From Aquimarina spongiae (GTDB taxonomy: Bacteria > Bacteroidota > Bacteroidia > Flavobacteriales > Flavobacteriaceae), in assembly GCF_900141785.1 (NCBI RefSeq), contig NZ_FQYP01000006.1, forward strand, positions 62,001-126,000: a stretch of 64,000 bases of DNA. The letters are read 5' to 3'. The position numbers were made by a program, and so were the translations under genes. The notes below the pieces were generated by a model, which saw only the letters and a list, made by a program, of their open reading frames with translations, did not search any database and was not told where the DNA came from. How positions within the stretch are numbered: position 1 is the first letter of the stretch; the number at the start of each line of letters is the position of its first letter. Shown here piece by piece: positions 17,440-26,208 of this stretch.

Positions 17440-18792
17440 ATGCGTGTACATTTTATAGCAATAGGGGGAAGTGCCATGCACAATCTTGCCATTGCCTTAC
17501 GTCAAAAAGGATATCAGGTTACAGGAAGCGATGATACCATTTTTGAACCCTCAAAATCGAGATTAGATCGATATGATTTATTACCAGATGCTTTTGGTTG
17601 GTTTCCAGAAAAAATAACTTCTGATCTTGATGCTATTATTTTGGGGATGCATGCAAAAAAAGATAACCCAGAATTGCTAAAAGCTCAAGAATTAGGAGTT
17701 ACTATATATTCTTATCCCGAATTTCTTTATGAGCAATCCAAAAATAAAACGCGTGTAGTTATTGGAGGATCTCATGGTAAAACCACCATTACATCGATGA
17801 TTCTGCACGTATTGCACTATCATGATAAAGATGTAGACTATATGGTAGGGGCGCAATTAGAAGGTTTTGATACCATGGTACGTCTTACCGAAGAGAACGA
17901 TTTTATGATCCTTGAAGGAGATGAGTATCTGTCGTCTCCTATCGATCGCAGACCAAAATTTCATCTGTATCAACCCAATATTGCATTGGTAAGCGGTATT
18001 GCCTGGGATCATATCAATGTATTTCCTACTTACGAAAACTATGTAGACCAGTTCAGGATTTTTATGAACTCTATTGTTAATGGGGGTGCTCTAGTGTATA
18101 ATGAAGAAGATGCTGAGGTGAAACAGTTGGCAGAAGCAATCGAAATTCCGATCCGAAAGTTTCCTTATACTACACCAGTCTATAACATCGAAGATGGAAG
18201 TACCCTTCTTGATACTCCAGAAGGAGAGATGCCGATTGAGGTATTTGGAGCACATAATCTAAGTAATCTGGCTGGAGCGAAATGGGTATGTCAACATATG
18301 GGAGTCGATGAAGATGATTTTTATGAAGCTATTGCTTCGTTCAAAGGGGCATCAAAACGATTGGAGAAAATAGCCGAAAATTCCACCTCGGTGGCATATA
18401 AAGATTTTGCACATAGCCCGTCTAAAGTGAGTGCCACCACAAAAGCTGTCAAAGAGCAATATGCAAACAAGACGGTTATCGCTTGTTTGGAATTACATAC
18501 TTATAGTAGTCTCAATGCGGAGTTTTTGAAAGAATACGAAGGGGCTCTTAATTCTGCAGACAAAGCGGTGGTATTTTATTCTCCCCATGCTGTAAAAATT
18601 AAGCAACTAGAAGAGGTTTCTGCAGATCAGATTGAAAGCGCTTTCAAACGCGATGATTTGATCATTTATACCAATCCTGACGAATTCCAAACTTTTTTAA
18701 GACAGCAGGATTTTACGGATACCGTACTACTTTTGATGAGTAGCGGTAACTACGGAGGGTTAGATTTTGATGAGGTAAAGAGCTGGTTTTAA
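17440..18792 (+). CDS. mpl: UDP-MurNAc:L-Ala-gamma-D-Glu-meso-DAP ligase (Mpl)
   Basis: A 450-residue Mur-ligase that joins the tripeptide recovered from cell-wall turnover back to UDP-MurNAc, recycling peptidoglycan. The ATP loop GSHGKTT is at 110-116; the N-terminal HFIAIGGSAMHNLA nucleotide-binding motif and a LEGDEYLSSPIDRRPKF segment distinguish Mpl from MurC. The last third carries the peptide-binding Rossmann-like domain (LELHTYSSLN). Length matches the family. It stands alone on the plus strand, divergent from the macroglobulin gene across 299 bases in which I see no convincing consensus promoter. Confidence 0.94.
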   Translation: MRVHFIAIGGSAMHNLAIALRQKGYQVTGSDDTIFEPSKSRLDRYDLLPDAFGWFPEKITSDLDAIILGMHAKKDNPELLKAQELGVTIYSYPEFLYEQSKNKTRVVIGGSHGKTTITSMILHVLHYHDKDVDYMVGAQLEGFDTMVRLTEENDFMILEGDEYLSSPIDRRPKFHLYQPNIALVSGIAWDHINVFPTYENYVDQFRIFMNSIVNGGALVYNEEDAEVKQLAEAIEIPIRKFPYTTPVYNIEDGSTLLDTPEGEMPIEVFGAHNLSNLAGAKWVCQHMGVDEDDFYEAIASFKGASKRLEKIAENSTSVAYKDFAHSPSKVSATTKAVKEQYANKTVIACLELHTYSSLNAEFLKEYEGALNSADKAVVFYSPHAVKIKQLEEVSADQIESAFKRDDLIIYTNPDEFQTFLRQQDFTDTVLLLMSSGNYGGLDFDEVKSWF

Positions 18793-18795
18793 TAT

Positions 18796-19404
18796 CTAAT
18801 GAGACGAAAAGTGTAGCTCATACATTTGGTTTACAAAATCGGCAACCTGTTTTTGATTGTTTTGTATTAATTCTTTTTTGGCGTTCTCTATATCATTAGA
18901 CGTTTTATCCTGACTGATTTTGAACTTCCCTTCCCAAGAGTCAATCGTTATTTCGAAACAATGTATGTAGGGCACTAATCGATCCATTCTTGGGTCATCG
19001 ATATCCAGAATGAACTTTTGATTGGACCCCTCTAGAAACTCAGTCATTCGTACAATGGATTGTTTGATCTCATCAGGATTTACAAGAGTTTTAGCTTTGC
19101 CGTGGGCATGTGCGATAATGTAATTCCAGGTAGGAAGCTGCTTTGTTGTATAAATTGAAGGTGAGATGTAGGTGTTTGGTCCCTGAAAAATAGCGGTAAC
19201 AAAATGATTTTCTTTCAATAAATTAACATGTGGGTTGTTGCGATCGATATGTCCTACAAGTTTATCATTGTGAAATATCAAAGGTGCATGTGTTATGAAA
19301 GGAACTGATCCGTCTGAAGAAACTAAAGTAGCAAAAGGATAAGCTTTGGCTACACTTTTGATCGTTTCTGTATTGTAATCTTGGTGGTGTTTTGGTGGAT
19401 ACAC
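18796..19404 (-). CDS. PaiB-like FMN-binding protein
   Basis: A 202-residue split-barrel flavin-binding protein of the PaiB family, named for a negative regulator of sporulation and protease genes in Bacillus. Family marks: opening MYPPKHHQ, the AYPFATLVSSDG strand, the VGHIDRNNPH loop and PTWNYIIAHAHGKAK. Most Bacteroidota homologues probably act as flavin- or pyridoxamine-dependent small-molecule enzymes rather than repressors. The DUF1569 gene upstream ends three bases before its start, so they form an operon. It converges on mpl with a three-base gap. Confidence 0.88.
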   Translation of the reverse strand: MYPPKHHQDYNTETIKSVAKAYPFATLVSSDGSVPFITHAPLIFHNDKLVGHIDRNNPHVNLLKENHFVTAIFQGPNTYISPSIYTTKQLPTWNYIIAHAHGKAKTLVNPDEIKQSIVRMTEFLEGSNQKFILDIDDPRMDRLVPYIHCFEITIDSWEGKFKISQDKTSNDIENAKKELIQNNQKQVADFVNQMYELHFSSH

Positions 19405-19407
19405 GAA

Positions 19408-19851
19408 TTATGCGTTAAATTGTTTAAGGTGATGATCCAAATGTTTGTATTGCATTTTTCCCCATTGATCTCGGGTGAATTTACCAAACATCGGGTGTGG
19501 ATCCCATTGCTGTTTGTCTCTTTGGTTCGAAAACTCTTTTGTGAGTTCCAGTAATTGTTGTTTTTCAGACTCAAACTCTTTTTGATCTTCGACCTTTAAT
19601 TTGGAATGGGTGGGTAGATTTTTTTTCCAAGGTTTGTCATTATACATGGATTTTTTGAAGAATAGTTTGGCTAGAAAATTAGGCTTGAGTTCGGGATGCT
19701 CTTTTTGCAAAGCAATTTTCAAAGGAAATTGACAATGATGAAACATTTGTGAAGCGTTCATTTTTCCCCAGGCAGGAGAAGTGGTGTCAGAAATTTGATC
19801 TATGCGATTTTCTATTTCCTGTAAGGTTGATTCTTCAAAAAGCGATTTCAT
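19408..19851 (-). CDS. DUF1569-family (DinB-like) protein
   Basis: A 147-residue protein with the DUF1569 pattern: WGKMNASQMFHHCQFPLKIAL near the N-terminus and HPMFGKFTRDQWGKMQYKHLDHHLKQF at the C-terminus (quoted in pieces), giving a four-helix DinB-like bundle with several conserved histidines that could bind a metal. Function unknown. The ATG at 19851 is chosen over one at 19878 because the extra nine residues are not family-like. It is co-transcribed with the PaiB-like gene. Confidence 0.8.
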   Translation of the reverse strand: MKSLFEESTLQEIENRIDQISDTTSPAWGKMNASQMFHHCQFPLKIALQKEHPELKPNFLAKLFFKKSMYNDKPWKKNLPTHSKLKVEDQKEFESEKQQLLELTKEFSNQRDKQQWDPHPMFGKFTRDQWGKMQYKHLDHHLKQFNA

Positions 19852-19880
19852 AATGAGGGTATTTTTGGATAGATGCATAC

Positions 19881-19888
19881 CAAAAATA
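19881..19888 (-). promoter_or_regulatory. -7 promoter element for the DUF1569-paiB operon
   Basis: The minus strand reads TATTTTTG, matching TAnnTTTG, 29 bases upstream of the ATG at 19851. No -33 TTG is evident because the upstream bases belong to the terminator at 19911-19939. Confidence 0.4.
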
Positions 19889-19910
19889 AAACATTATTTA
19901 TATAAAAATA

Positions 19911-19939
19911 AAAAAGGCGAGTTTTATTAACTCGCCTTT
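19911..19939 (-). terminator. terminator of the 19960-20403 gene
   Basis: Perfect 11-base arms AAAGGCGAGTT and AACTCGCCTTT with a 5-base loop, followed on the minus strand by a T-rich run. It lies 20 bases past the stop of the exported protein gene. Confidence 0.88.
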
Positions 19940-19959
19940 CTAAATATATATGTTTGATT

Positions 19960-20403
19960 TTAACCTACTTTATCAAAGAATAAACTTAAGAAACCATCTA
20001 GATCATCTTCGCTAGCTATATCATTAGGAGTTCCCAAGTTGATCATTAATGGTTGATCCTTAATAGTTCCTCTTAAAAAGAACTGATATGTGTTTCCTGT
20101 TTTAAATTTGAAACCTTTTAATTCAGAACCAAAAGAAGTAAACTTTACTTCAGTCTTTGCAGCGCTACCTTCAGCGAAAGCACTAATAGTTGCGTCGAAT
20201 ACAGCAGATAACATATCATCTGTATAATAATCCCACTTAATAGAGGTACCATTACATGCCTGTAATTCATATTCTGAAACAGCTTCACATCCTCTTGGGA
20301 CTTGTATGTTATTTCCTACTAAGTTTAGAAAGGAAACTTTATTGTCTTGACCGTAAAAATTAAGTGCAGTAAGGAATAAAACGATAGTAAAAATATTCTT
20401 CAT
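19960..20403 (-). CDS. small exported protein of unknown function
   Basis: A 147-residue protein with a Sec signal peptide (MKNIFTIVLFLTALNFYGQ). The mature part is rich in beta-forming residues and contains two cysteines (in RGCEAVSEYELQACNG) that could form a disulfide. I do not recognise the family. It is a single-gene unit with a good promoter upstream and a strong terminator downstream. Confidence 0.7.
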   Translation of the reverse strand: MKNIFTIVLFLTALNFYGQDNKVSFLNLVGNNIQVPRGCEAVSEYELQACNGTSIKWDYYTDDMLSAVFDATISAFAEGSAAKTEVKFTSFGSELKGFKFKTGNTYQFFLRGTIKDQPLMINLGTPNDIASEDDLDGFLSLFFDKVG

Positions 20404-20455
20404 AAATAGGTTAATTTGAAGGTTTTAAATTATTCATTTTTGGATTAAGGGTGCC

Positions 20456-20487
20456 CAAATATAGTAAAACTTTCATTTTCAAACAAA
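20456..20487 (-). promoter_or_regulatory. promoter of the 19960-20403 gene
   Basis: On the minus strand TTTG (20484-20487) and TATATTTG (20456-20463) are separated by 20 bases, matching the Bacteroidota TTTG/TAnnTTTG promoter. The predicted leader is about 45 bases. Confidence 0.65.
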
Positions 20488-20630
20488 TATATGCTATATA
20501 ATATTAAAGGATTGTTAAATAGAATTGTGTTTTTTTGTGGATATTTAGGGGAATAATGTATTGTTTTTGAGGGAAATAGTTTGTAAATATATAGTAGGAT
20601 ATTTTTTTGTTTAACGATAAAAATTAACAT

Positions 20631-21326
20631 ATGATCGATAAAAATTCTTCTTTTTCTATTAAGAAATGGAGTGGAAATGATCGTCCAAGAGAGAAATTAA
20701 TCGTCAAAGGTAAGAATGCGCTTACGGATGCCGAGTTGGTAGCCATACTTATTGGGTCTGGAAATAGGGACGAAAGCGCATTGGCTTTAAGTAAAAGAAT
20801 TTTGGCAAGCGTTGAACATAAAATAAATAGATTAGGCAAATTATCGTTAAAGGATCTCATGCAGTTTAAAGGTATTGGTGAGGCTAAAGCAATTTCGATT
20901 ATCGCAGGATTAGAGTTGGGGCGAAGAAGGGGAGATGGTATTGAAGTCCTACCTGTAATTACTAGTAGTCGGGATGCGTATGTTTTGTTCGATAGAGTTA
21001 TGGGAGATCTTGAGCATGAAGAGTTTTGGGTGCTTTACCTAGATCATGGAAATAAGGTGATTCAACAAAAACAAATTAGTGTTGGAGGGAAGACAGTTAC
21101 TGTAGTAGATCCTAGGGTAGTTTTTAGAAATGCCTTAGAGTATGGAGCAACAAACATCATTATTGGTCATAACCATCCGAGCGGAGGGTTAAAGCCTAGT
21201 ACTGCGGATATTAATTTAACCCAAAAGCTAAAGCAAGCGGGGGTAAGTTTGGATATTAAGGTTATTGATCACTTGATTATAGGCGAAAAAAGCTATTTTA
21301 GCTTTGCCGATGATGCAATGTTGTAG
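20631..21326 (+). CDS. radC: RadC-family JAMM-domain protein
   Basis: A 231-residue protein with a helix-hairpin-helix region (about 77-100, FKGIGEAKAISI) and a C-terminal JAMM metalloprotease-like domain. The metal motif H180-x-H182 with D193 is intact (GHNHPSGGLKPSTAD). Despite the name, RadC has no confirmed role in DNA repair; the JAMM centre suggests a zinc-dependent hydrolase. It is followed 38 bases later by the deacetylase-like gene on the same strand. Confidence 0.93.
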   Translation: MIDKNSSFSIKKWSGNDRPREKLIVKGKNALTDAELVAILIGSGNRDESALALSKRILASVEHKINRLGKLSLKDLMQFKGIGEAKAISIIAGLELGRRRGDGIEVLPVITSSRDAYVLFDRVMGDLEHEEFWVLYLDHGNKVIQQKQISVGGKTVTVVDPRVVFRNALEYGATNIIIGHNHPSGGLKPSTADINLTQKLKQAGVSLDIKVIDHLIIGEKSYFSFADDAML

Positions 21327-21364
21327 GATTCGGTGCAGGATTCAATTTACTCGTAGTTCAGATT

Positions 21365-22672
21365 ATGTTATTAATGCATACCCAAAAAGTCACTTCCAGA
21401 GTTTCTTACACTTTTAAGCAAATTTGTAAGAGAATTTTGGGGCTTGACATTGATTTAACTTCCAAGATTGAACTATTTATTGCACACGATGGTCCTAAAT
21501 TTTCCTATGGGAAACAACCTTTGGGTAAAGAATTGTACTTTCAGAGTGTTGATTTACTTTTTGAACAGGGCTTGAATGATGTAGAGGTTCAGGTTTCGGA
21601 TTGGGAAGGTGTAAAATGTTTTTTCGAGGTAAAACATGAAGATTCGGTGTTACCTTATGATATTTTTGCAGCTACTTTTTATCTACTCTCCCGGTACGAA
21701 GAATATATGCCGCATGTAAAAGATCAAATGGGACGTTTTCCTGCTACCGAAAGTATAGCTTTTCAAAATGATTTTTTAAAAGATCCAGTTGTCGACATTT
21801 GGGCACATCGATTTAAGAAGATTCTGTTAGAGAAATACCCTGATCTTATCTTTAAACAAAAAACTTTTTCGATCATGCCGATTGTGGCAGTAAGTCAAAC
21901 CTTTGCTTACAAAAACAAAGGAGTTTTGCGATCGATTGGTGGGGGTATTCGCGATCTTTGGAGACTTAAATTAGATGAATTTGGGGATCGCATACGTGTA
22001 CTTTTAGGGTTCATGAGGGATCCTTACGATATTTTTGATTTTATTATTGATTTGCAAAAAAGCAAACCCAATAAAGCTAAAGTTTTGTTTGGAATAGGAG
22101 ACTTTTCTAACTACGAAAAAAACATTGGTTACAATAAACCTAAGCATCGCACGGTTATAAAACATATAGCCGACTACGTAGAAGTAGGACTTAAACCTTC
22201 TTATGAAGGGATAGAGAGTCTTCAAATCCTTAAAAAGGAAAAAATAAGAATAGAAGGAATTCTAAATCGAAGGTTAAAATATACCATCTGTTCTTTTTTT
22301 AAATTAAAATTACCTGAAGCTTACCGTAATTTTATTGAGCTTGAGGTAAAAGAGGATTTTTCTATGGGATATGCAAAGTATTCTGGGTTTAGGGCAGGTA
22401 CTTGTACTCCGTTTATGTTTTACGATTTGGATTATGAGGTACAGACTCCTTTGGTAATTCACTCATTTTGCTTTTCGAATGTAGGACAAGATGTAGATTT
22501 GACTCCTGAAGATGAAATAAGAAAAGAAATGATGGACTTAATGGGTAGGGTAAAAGAGGTTAAAGGTGTTTTTATTACAGTATTCTCTAATACAGTACTT
22601 AGTGAGAATCATGAACATCAATCATTTTGGAAATCTATTTTTGAATTTATTTGGAATATAGAAAATGAATAA
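21365..22672 (+). CDS. polysaccharide deacetylase-like protein (DUF7033 type), possibly inactive
   Basis: A 435-residue protein with the architecture of large Bacteroidota polysaccharide deacetylase-like proteins: an N-terminal domain with FYLLSRYEEY (105-114), a KDQMGRFP loop, and a C-terminal NodB-like half ending FRAGTCTPFMFYDLDYE. From memory, homologues carry an acidic D-x-D near position 175 and an H-P-S-Y near 277; this protein has AVSQ at 175-178 and KPSY at 277-280, so metal binding may be lost. A role in envelope or exopolysaccharide handling is a guess. Its end overlaps the YjjG-like gene by eight bases. Confidence 0.7.
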   Translation: MLLMHTQKVTSRVSYTFKQICKRILGLDIDLTSKIELFIAHDGPKFSYGKQPLGKELYFQSVDLLFEQGLNDVEVQVSDWEGVKCFFEVKHEDSVLPYDIFAATFYLLSRYEEYMPHVKDQMGRFPATESIAFQNDFLKDPVVDIWAHRFKKILLEKYPDLIFKQKTFSIMPIVAVSQTFAYKNKGVLRSIGGGIRDLWRLKLDEFGDRIRVLLGFMRDPYDIFDFIIDLQKSKPNKAKVLFGIGDFSNYEKNIGYNKPKHRTVIKHIADYVEVGLKPSYEGIESLQILKKEKIRIEGILNRRLKYTICSFFKLKLPEAYRNFIELEVKEDFSMGYAKYSGFRAGTCTPFMFYDLDYEVQTPLVIHSFCFSNVGQDVDLTPEDEIRKEMMDLMGRVKEVKGVFITVFSNTVLSENHEHQSFWKSIFEFIWNIENE

Positions 22673-23351
22673 TTCAATACAACACATTTTTTTTGATTTG
22701 GATCATACTCTTTGGGATTTTGATAAAAATTCATCTTTGGCTTTTGGGGAGATATTTAAAAAGTTTCAGATTGATTTAGAATTGGATCAATTTTTGAGGG
22801 TATATCGTCCAATAAACATGAAGTACTGGAAGCTATATCGAGAAGAAAAAGTAGGTAAAAAAGAATTGCGAAGAGCAAGACTCACAGAAACCTTTTCCGG
22901 TTTTGATATGCAGTTTGATATGAAGGTGATTGATCAAATGTCTGATGATTATATCGACTTTTTGCCACTTAATAATTACTTGATTGATGGTGCCAAGGAG
23001 TTATTAGAGTATCTACATCCCAAGTACGAAATGCATATCATTACCAACGGTTTTAAAGAAGTGCAACAAACAAAATTGGTAAAAGCGGGCATACATGACT
23101 ATTTTAAAACAGTAACGAATAGTGAAGAAGTTGGAGTCAAGAAGCCGAATCCCGTTATTTTTGAGCATGCATTAAAAAAATCGGGGGCAAAAACAACTCA
23201 TAGCGTAATGATTGGGGATAACTATGAAGCTGATATTCTGGGCGCCGAGGCCTTGGGTTTTAAGACGATTTGTTTTAATTATCACAATGAAACTTTACCA
23301 TCAGCCAACATTCAGGTAACAGAATTAAAAAGTATCAAAAATCATCTTTAG
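22665..23351 (+). CDS. YjjG-family HAD phosphatase (noncanonical pyrimidine nucleotidase)
   Basis: A 228-residue HAD hydrolase. Motif I is FFDLDHTLWDF with nucleophile D11 and acid D13; motif II is IITNGF; motifs III and IV are GVKKPNP and GDNYEADILGA. The DHTLWDF form of motif I is typical of the YjjG subgroup, which hydrolyses 5'-nucleotides, including abnormal pyrimidine nucleotides, in the cytoplasm. It overlaps the deacetylase-like gene by eight bases, so the two are translationally linked, although no shared pathway is obvious. Confidence 0.9.
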   Translation: MNNSIQHIFFDLDHTLWDFDKNSSLAFGEIFKKFQIDLELDQFLRVYRPINMKYWKLYREEKVGKKELRRARLTETFSGFDMQFDMKVIDQMSDDYIDFLPLNNYLIDGAKELLEYLHPKYEMHIITNGFKEVQQTKLVKAGIHDYFKTVTNSEEVGVKKPNPVIFEHALKKSGAKTTHSVMIGDNYEADILGAEALGFKTICFNYHNETLPSANIQVTELKSIKNHL

Positions 23352-23396
23352 AAATAAATATTTGTATTTTAGTTAATTATAAACATTGCCCCTACG

Positions 23397-23972
23397 ATGA
23401 AAACAAAAAAAATAGTGAGATTGCTATGCCTATTTTGCATAGCATTAATGTCGATTTCTTGTGTTAAGGATTTGGATTTTGATCAGGTAGAAGATGTAGT
23501 ATTAACCCCAATATTTGAGGTAGACTTTATATTCTCCCGATTTGAAACCGATGAATTTGTGGATCCCGGTATTGATCCATCCATAGTAATTCCAGAAGTA
23601 GTTGTTAGAGATACTTTGGATTATGATCTTTTAGCAACAGATTTCATTGTCGATAATCTGGAGCAAATAGAATTAACTTTCGAATTTAGAAATACCATCC
23701 AAAGAGCTTTTGAGTTTGATTTTGGTTTCTTGAATGATGCCGACCAAATTGTCGGTCCTGCGTTTAGTTTTACCGCAGCTGCTGGTAACGGACCGGGTAC
23801 AGAGCCCGTGATAACCACAGAAGTTATTGTTTTGGATAGTGCTACCATAGACGTTCTGGGAGGCGCAAGAAGATTGATATCTTCGATACGTGTACAGAAT
23901 GTAAACAGTGGGTTGGAAGGGGTGTTAGAGTTAAGATCTAAAGGTACTTATTTTATCAATTACGAGTTATGA
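23397..23972 (+). CDS. predicted lipoprotein of unknown function
   Basis: A 191-residue protein with a lipoprotein signal (ALMSISC, acylated C22). The mature part is acidic and beta-rich, with a proline/valine stretch (DPGIDPSIVIPEVVV) and a later segment with ELTFEFRNTIQRAF. I do not recognise the family. Its stop overlaps the start of the DUF5723-like outer-membrane gene by four bases (ATGA), so the two products probably work together at the outer membrane. Confidence 0.7.
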   Translation: MKTKKIVRLLCLFCIALMSISCVKDLDFDQVEDVVLTPIFEVDFIFSRFETDEFVDPGIDPSIVIPEVVVRDTLDYDLLATDFIVDNLEQIELTFEFRNTIQRAFEFDFGFLNDADQIVGPAFSFTAAAGNGPGTEPVITTEVIVLDSATIDVLGGARRLISSIRVQNVNSGLEGVLELRSKGTYFINYEL

Positions 23973-25375
23973 GAGCAGTTTTAGTGTTATGTTTTATCTT
24001 TTGGGGCTCTCATATATATTCTCAAAATAAGGAGACTTTATATGATTTTAATGATTTGCCTCAATCTTTAATGCTTAATCCAGGAGCCAAGGTTGGGTTT
24101 AAAAAGCATATAGGTATTCCGTTTTTATCTCAAATCCACTTGAATGCGGGATTTAGAGGAGCTTCTTTATTTGATGTTTTTGGTGATGATGGCAGAGATA
24201 TCAATGAGAAAATCGAAACCACTCTTAATACCCTTACGAGCAATGATTATGTAACGCTTACACAGCAGTTAGAAATTGCCAATTTTGGGTGGGAGAGCAA
24301 ACGAAATGAGGATGTTTATTTTTCTGCTGGGATTTATCAAGAATTAGATGTAATTGGTTTTTTTCCTAAAGATTTTGCTGTACTGGCTTATCAGGGAAAT
24401 AGGGATTTTATTAACGTTCCTTTCCGATTTTCTACGATAAATGCTTCTGGTGAGTTGCTTATGGTATATCATTTTGGGTATAATAAAAGAGTGAATAAGA
24501 AATTTACTTTTGGAGCAAGAGCTAAATTGTATTCGAGTATAATTCATGCGCGATCCGCGAGAAATACAGGGACTTTTACAACAGTAGAAACGCCGCAAGG
24601 AAGAAATATATATCAGCATATTGTTAGTAATGCTGATGTAGAGTTGAGAACATCTGGATATGCTTCTCTACGAGATCTCGAGGAAGAAACGGGTTCTGAT
24701 CAAGTAAAAAATGCAGTTAATAAATTAATTGGAAGAGCACTTTTAGGAGGTAATCTTGGAGTTGGAGTTGATGTTGGATTTACACACAATATTAATGATC
24801 AACTAAGTGTTACGGGAAGTGTAAATGATCTTGGTGTAGTCTTTTATACTAACGATGTGGAGACCTACCGGGCAAGAGGGAATTATATATTTGAAGGATT
24901 TGAGACACCAATTCAATTTTCAGGAGAAGAGTCTCAGAATTTTATTGATGAATTAGAAGAGGCTATTCCCTTGGATACCTTAAGTAATACTTACGTCAAT
25001 ATGCGACCGATGAAATTAAATGGCTCTATTCGATATTCATTTAATCAATATGATGACGGAAGATGTTATTATTGTATAGAGGGAGAAGATCCTCCTTACC
25101 TAGATGCTGTAGGTTTTCAGGTATTTACTCAGTTCAGGCCAAATAGGCCTCAATACGCGGCATCTTTGTTTTACTATAAAAGACTATTTCATTTTTTAAG
25201 AACCAAAGTAACTTATACTGTAGATGATTTTTCACCATATAACCTAGGTTTTTTGGTTTCGACGCATATTAATAAATTTAATTTTTATCTTTCAGCAAAT
25301 AATGTATTCGAGTACACCAATCTGGCAAAAGCGAGGGGTGCCTCGGTTCAATTGGGGTTTAATATTATAATGTAA
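23969..25375 (+). CDS. outer-membrane barrel protein, DUF5723-like
   Basis: A 468-residue protein with a signal peptide (MRAVLVLCFIFWGSHIYSQ) and a long run of alternating beta strands ending in a hydrophobic SVQLGFNIIM, as expected of an outer-membrane barrel. The LYDFNDLPQSLMLNPGA opening matches the Bacteroidota DUF5723 group. Function is not known; the family is often encoded near envelope-biogenesis genes. It is coupled to the lipoprotein gene upstream and followed after six bases by another exported protein gene. Confidence 0.78.
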   Translation: MRAVLVLCFIFWGSHIYSQNKETLYDFNDLPQSLMLNPGAKVGFKKHIGIPFLSQIHLNAGFRGASLFDVFGDDGRDINEKIETTLNTLTSNDYVTLTQQLEIANFGWESKRNEDVYFSAGIYQELDVIGFFPKDFAVLAYQGNRDFINVPFRFSTINASGELLMVYHFGYNKRVNKKFTFGARAKLYSSIIHARSARNTGTFTTVETPQGRNIYQHIVSNADVELRTSGYASLRDLEEETGSDQVKNAVNKLIGRALLGGNLGVGVDVGFTHNINDQLSVTGSVNDLGVVFYTNDVETYRARGNYIFEGFETPIQFSGEESQNFIDELEEAIPLDTLSNTYVNMRPMKLNGSIRYSFNQYDDGRCYYCIEGEDPPYLDAVGFQVFTQFRPNRPQYAASLFYYKRLFHFLRTKVTYTVDDFSPYNLGFLVSTHINKFNFYLSANNVFEYTNLAKARGASVQLGFNIIM

Positions 25376-25381
25376 AAAGAT

Positions 25382-26203
25382 ATGTTAAGAGTTTTTTTGT
25401 TAGTGCTTGCCTTTTTTATGGTTTTTAGTGGAAATGCGCAAAAGAGTGTAAATGACTATAAATATGTAATAGTACCTACTCGATATAATTTTTTAAAGAA
25501 AGACGATTCCTATCAGTTAAACTCATTGACTCAGTTTTTGTTTAAGAAATATGGCTTTCATGCAATATTGCAAGGTCAGGAGCTTCCTGCAGATCTTATC
25601 ACTAATGGCTGCAAGGGATTGCAGGCGGATGTGACCAAAAATTCTGGACTTTTTATAACTAAGCTAGTGGTCACGCTAAAGGATTGTAATGGTAGAGAAG
25701 TCTTTGCTTCGGCAGAAGGTACAAGCAAAGAAAAAGATTTCAAAACAGCATATCATGCGGCTTTAAGAGATGCTTTTAAGAGTGTAGAGGAGCTAAATTA
25801 CAGTTATAATGGTAATGCAGAAAGTGGAGCACAATCAGGGCAACAGGCAGCAATACAGGCACCAAAACCGACGACTGTTGAAAAGGAATCTGCGGTAAGT
25901 ACCCCGAAGAGTCAGGAAAAGGAATTACAACCACAACCAAATCCTACAGCAAAAGAAAGTAGTAAATATCTTTTAAACGGAAATACATATACGTTAAAGA
26001 AAACTAGTTTTGGATTTGAATTATATCAGGATCAATCTGGTACTAAAGGTAAAATATATCAGTTGGAACGAAACAATAGTTACCTGATTAATGCGGGAGA
26101 CCTTAGTGGTTCTGGTTATTTTGACGGTTTCGGGAACTTTGTCCTGGAACGAGTGAACCCAGTAACTGATAAAGTTATTAAAGATATTTTAGCTCGTCAA
26201 TAA
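25382..26203 (+). CDS. exported protein with proline/glutamine-rich linker
   Basis: A 273-residue protein with a signal peptide (MLRVFLLVLAFFMVFSGNAQ). Residues about 22-140 form a compact domain (YKYVIVPTRYNFLKKDDSYQ, then a strand-rich part), 141-195 are a Gln/Pro/Ser/Lys-rich flexible linker, and the rest is a small beta domain (YLLNGNTYTLKKTSFGFELYQD). The architecture suggests a periplasmic or surface-attached protein. I do not recognise a named family. It is probably co-transcribed with the lipoprotein and barrel genes upstream. Confidence 0.7.
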   Translation: MLRVFLLVLAFFMVFSGNAQKSVNDYKYVIVPTRYNFLKKDDSYQLNSLTQFLFKKYGFHAILQGQELPADLITNGCKGLQADVTKNSGLFITKLVVTLKDCNGREVFASAEGTSKEKDFKTAYHAALRDAFKSVEELNYSYNGNAESGAQSGQQAAIQAPKPTTVEKESAVSTPKSQEKELQPQPNPTAKESSKYLLNGNTYTLKKTSFGFELYQDQSGTKGKIYQLERNNSYLINAGDLSGSGYFDGFGNFVLERVNPVTDKVIKDILARQ

Positions 26204-26208
26204 GCTGA

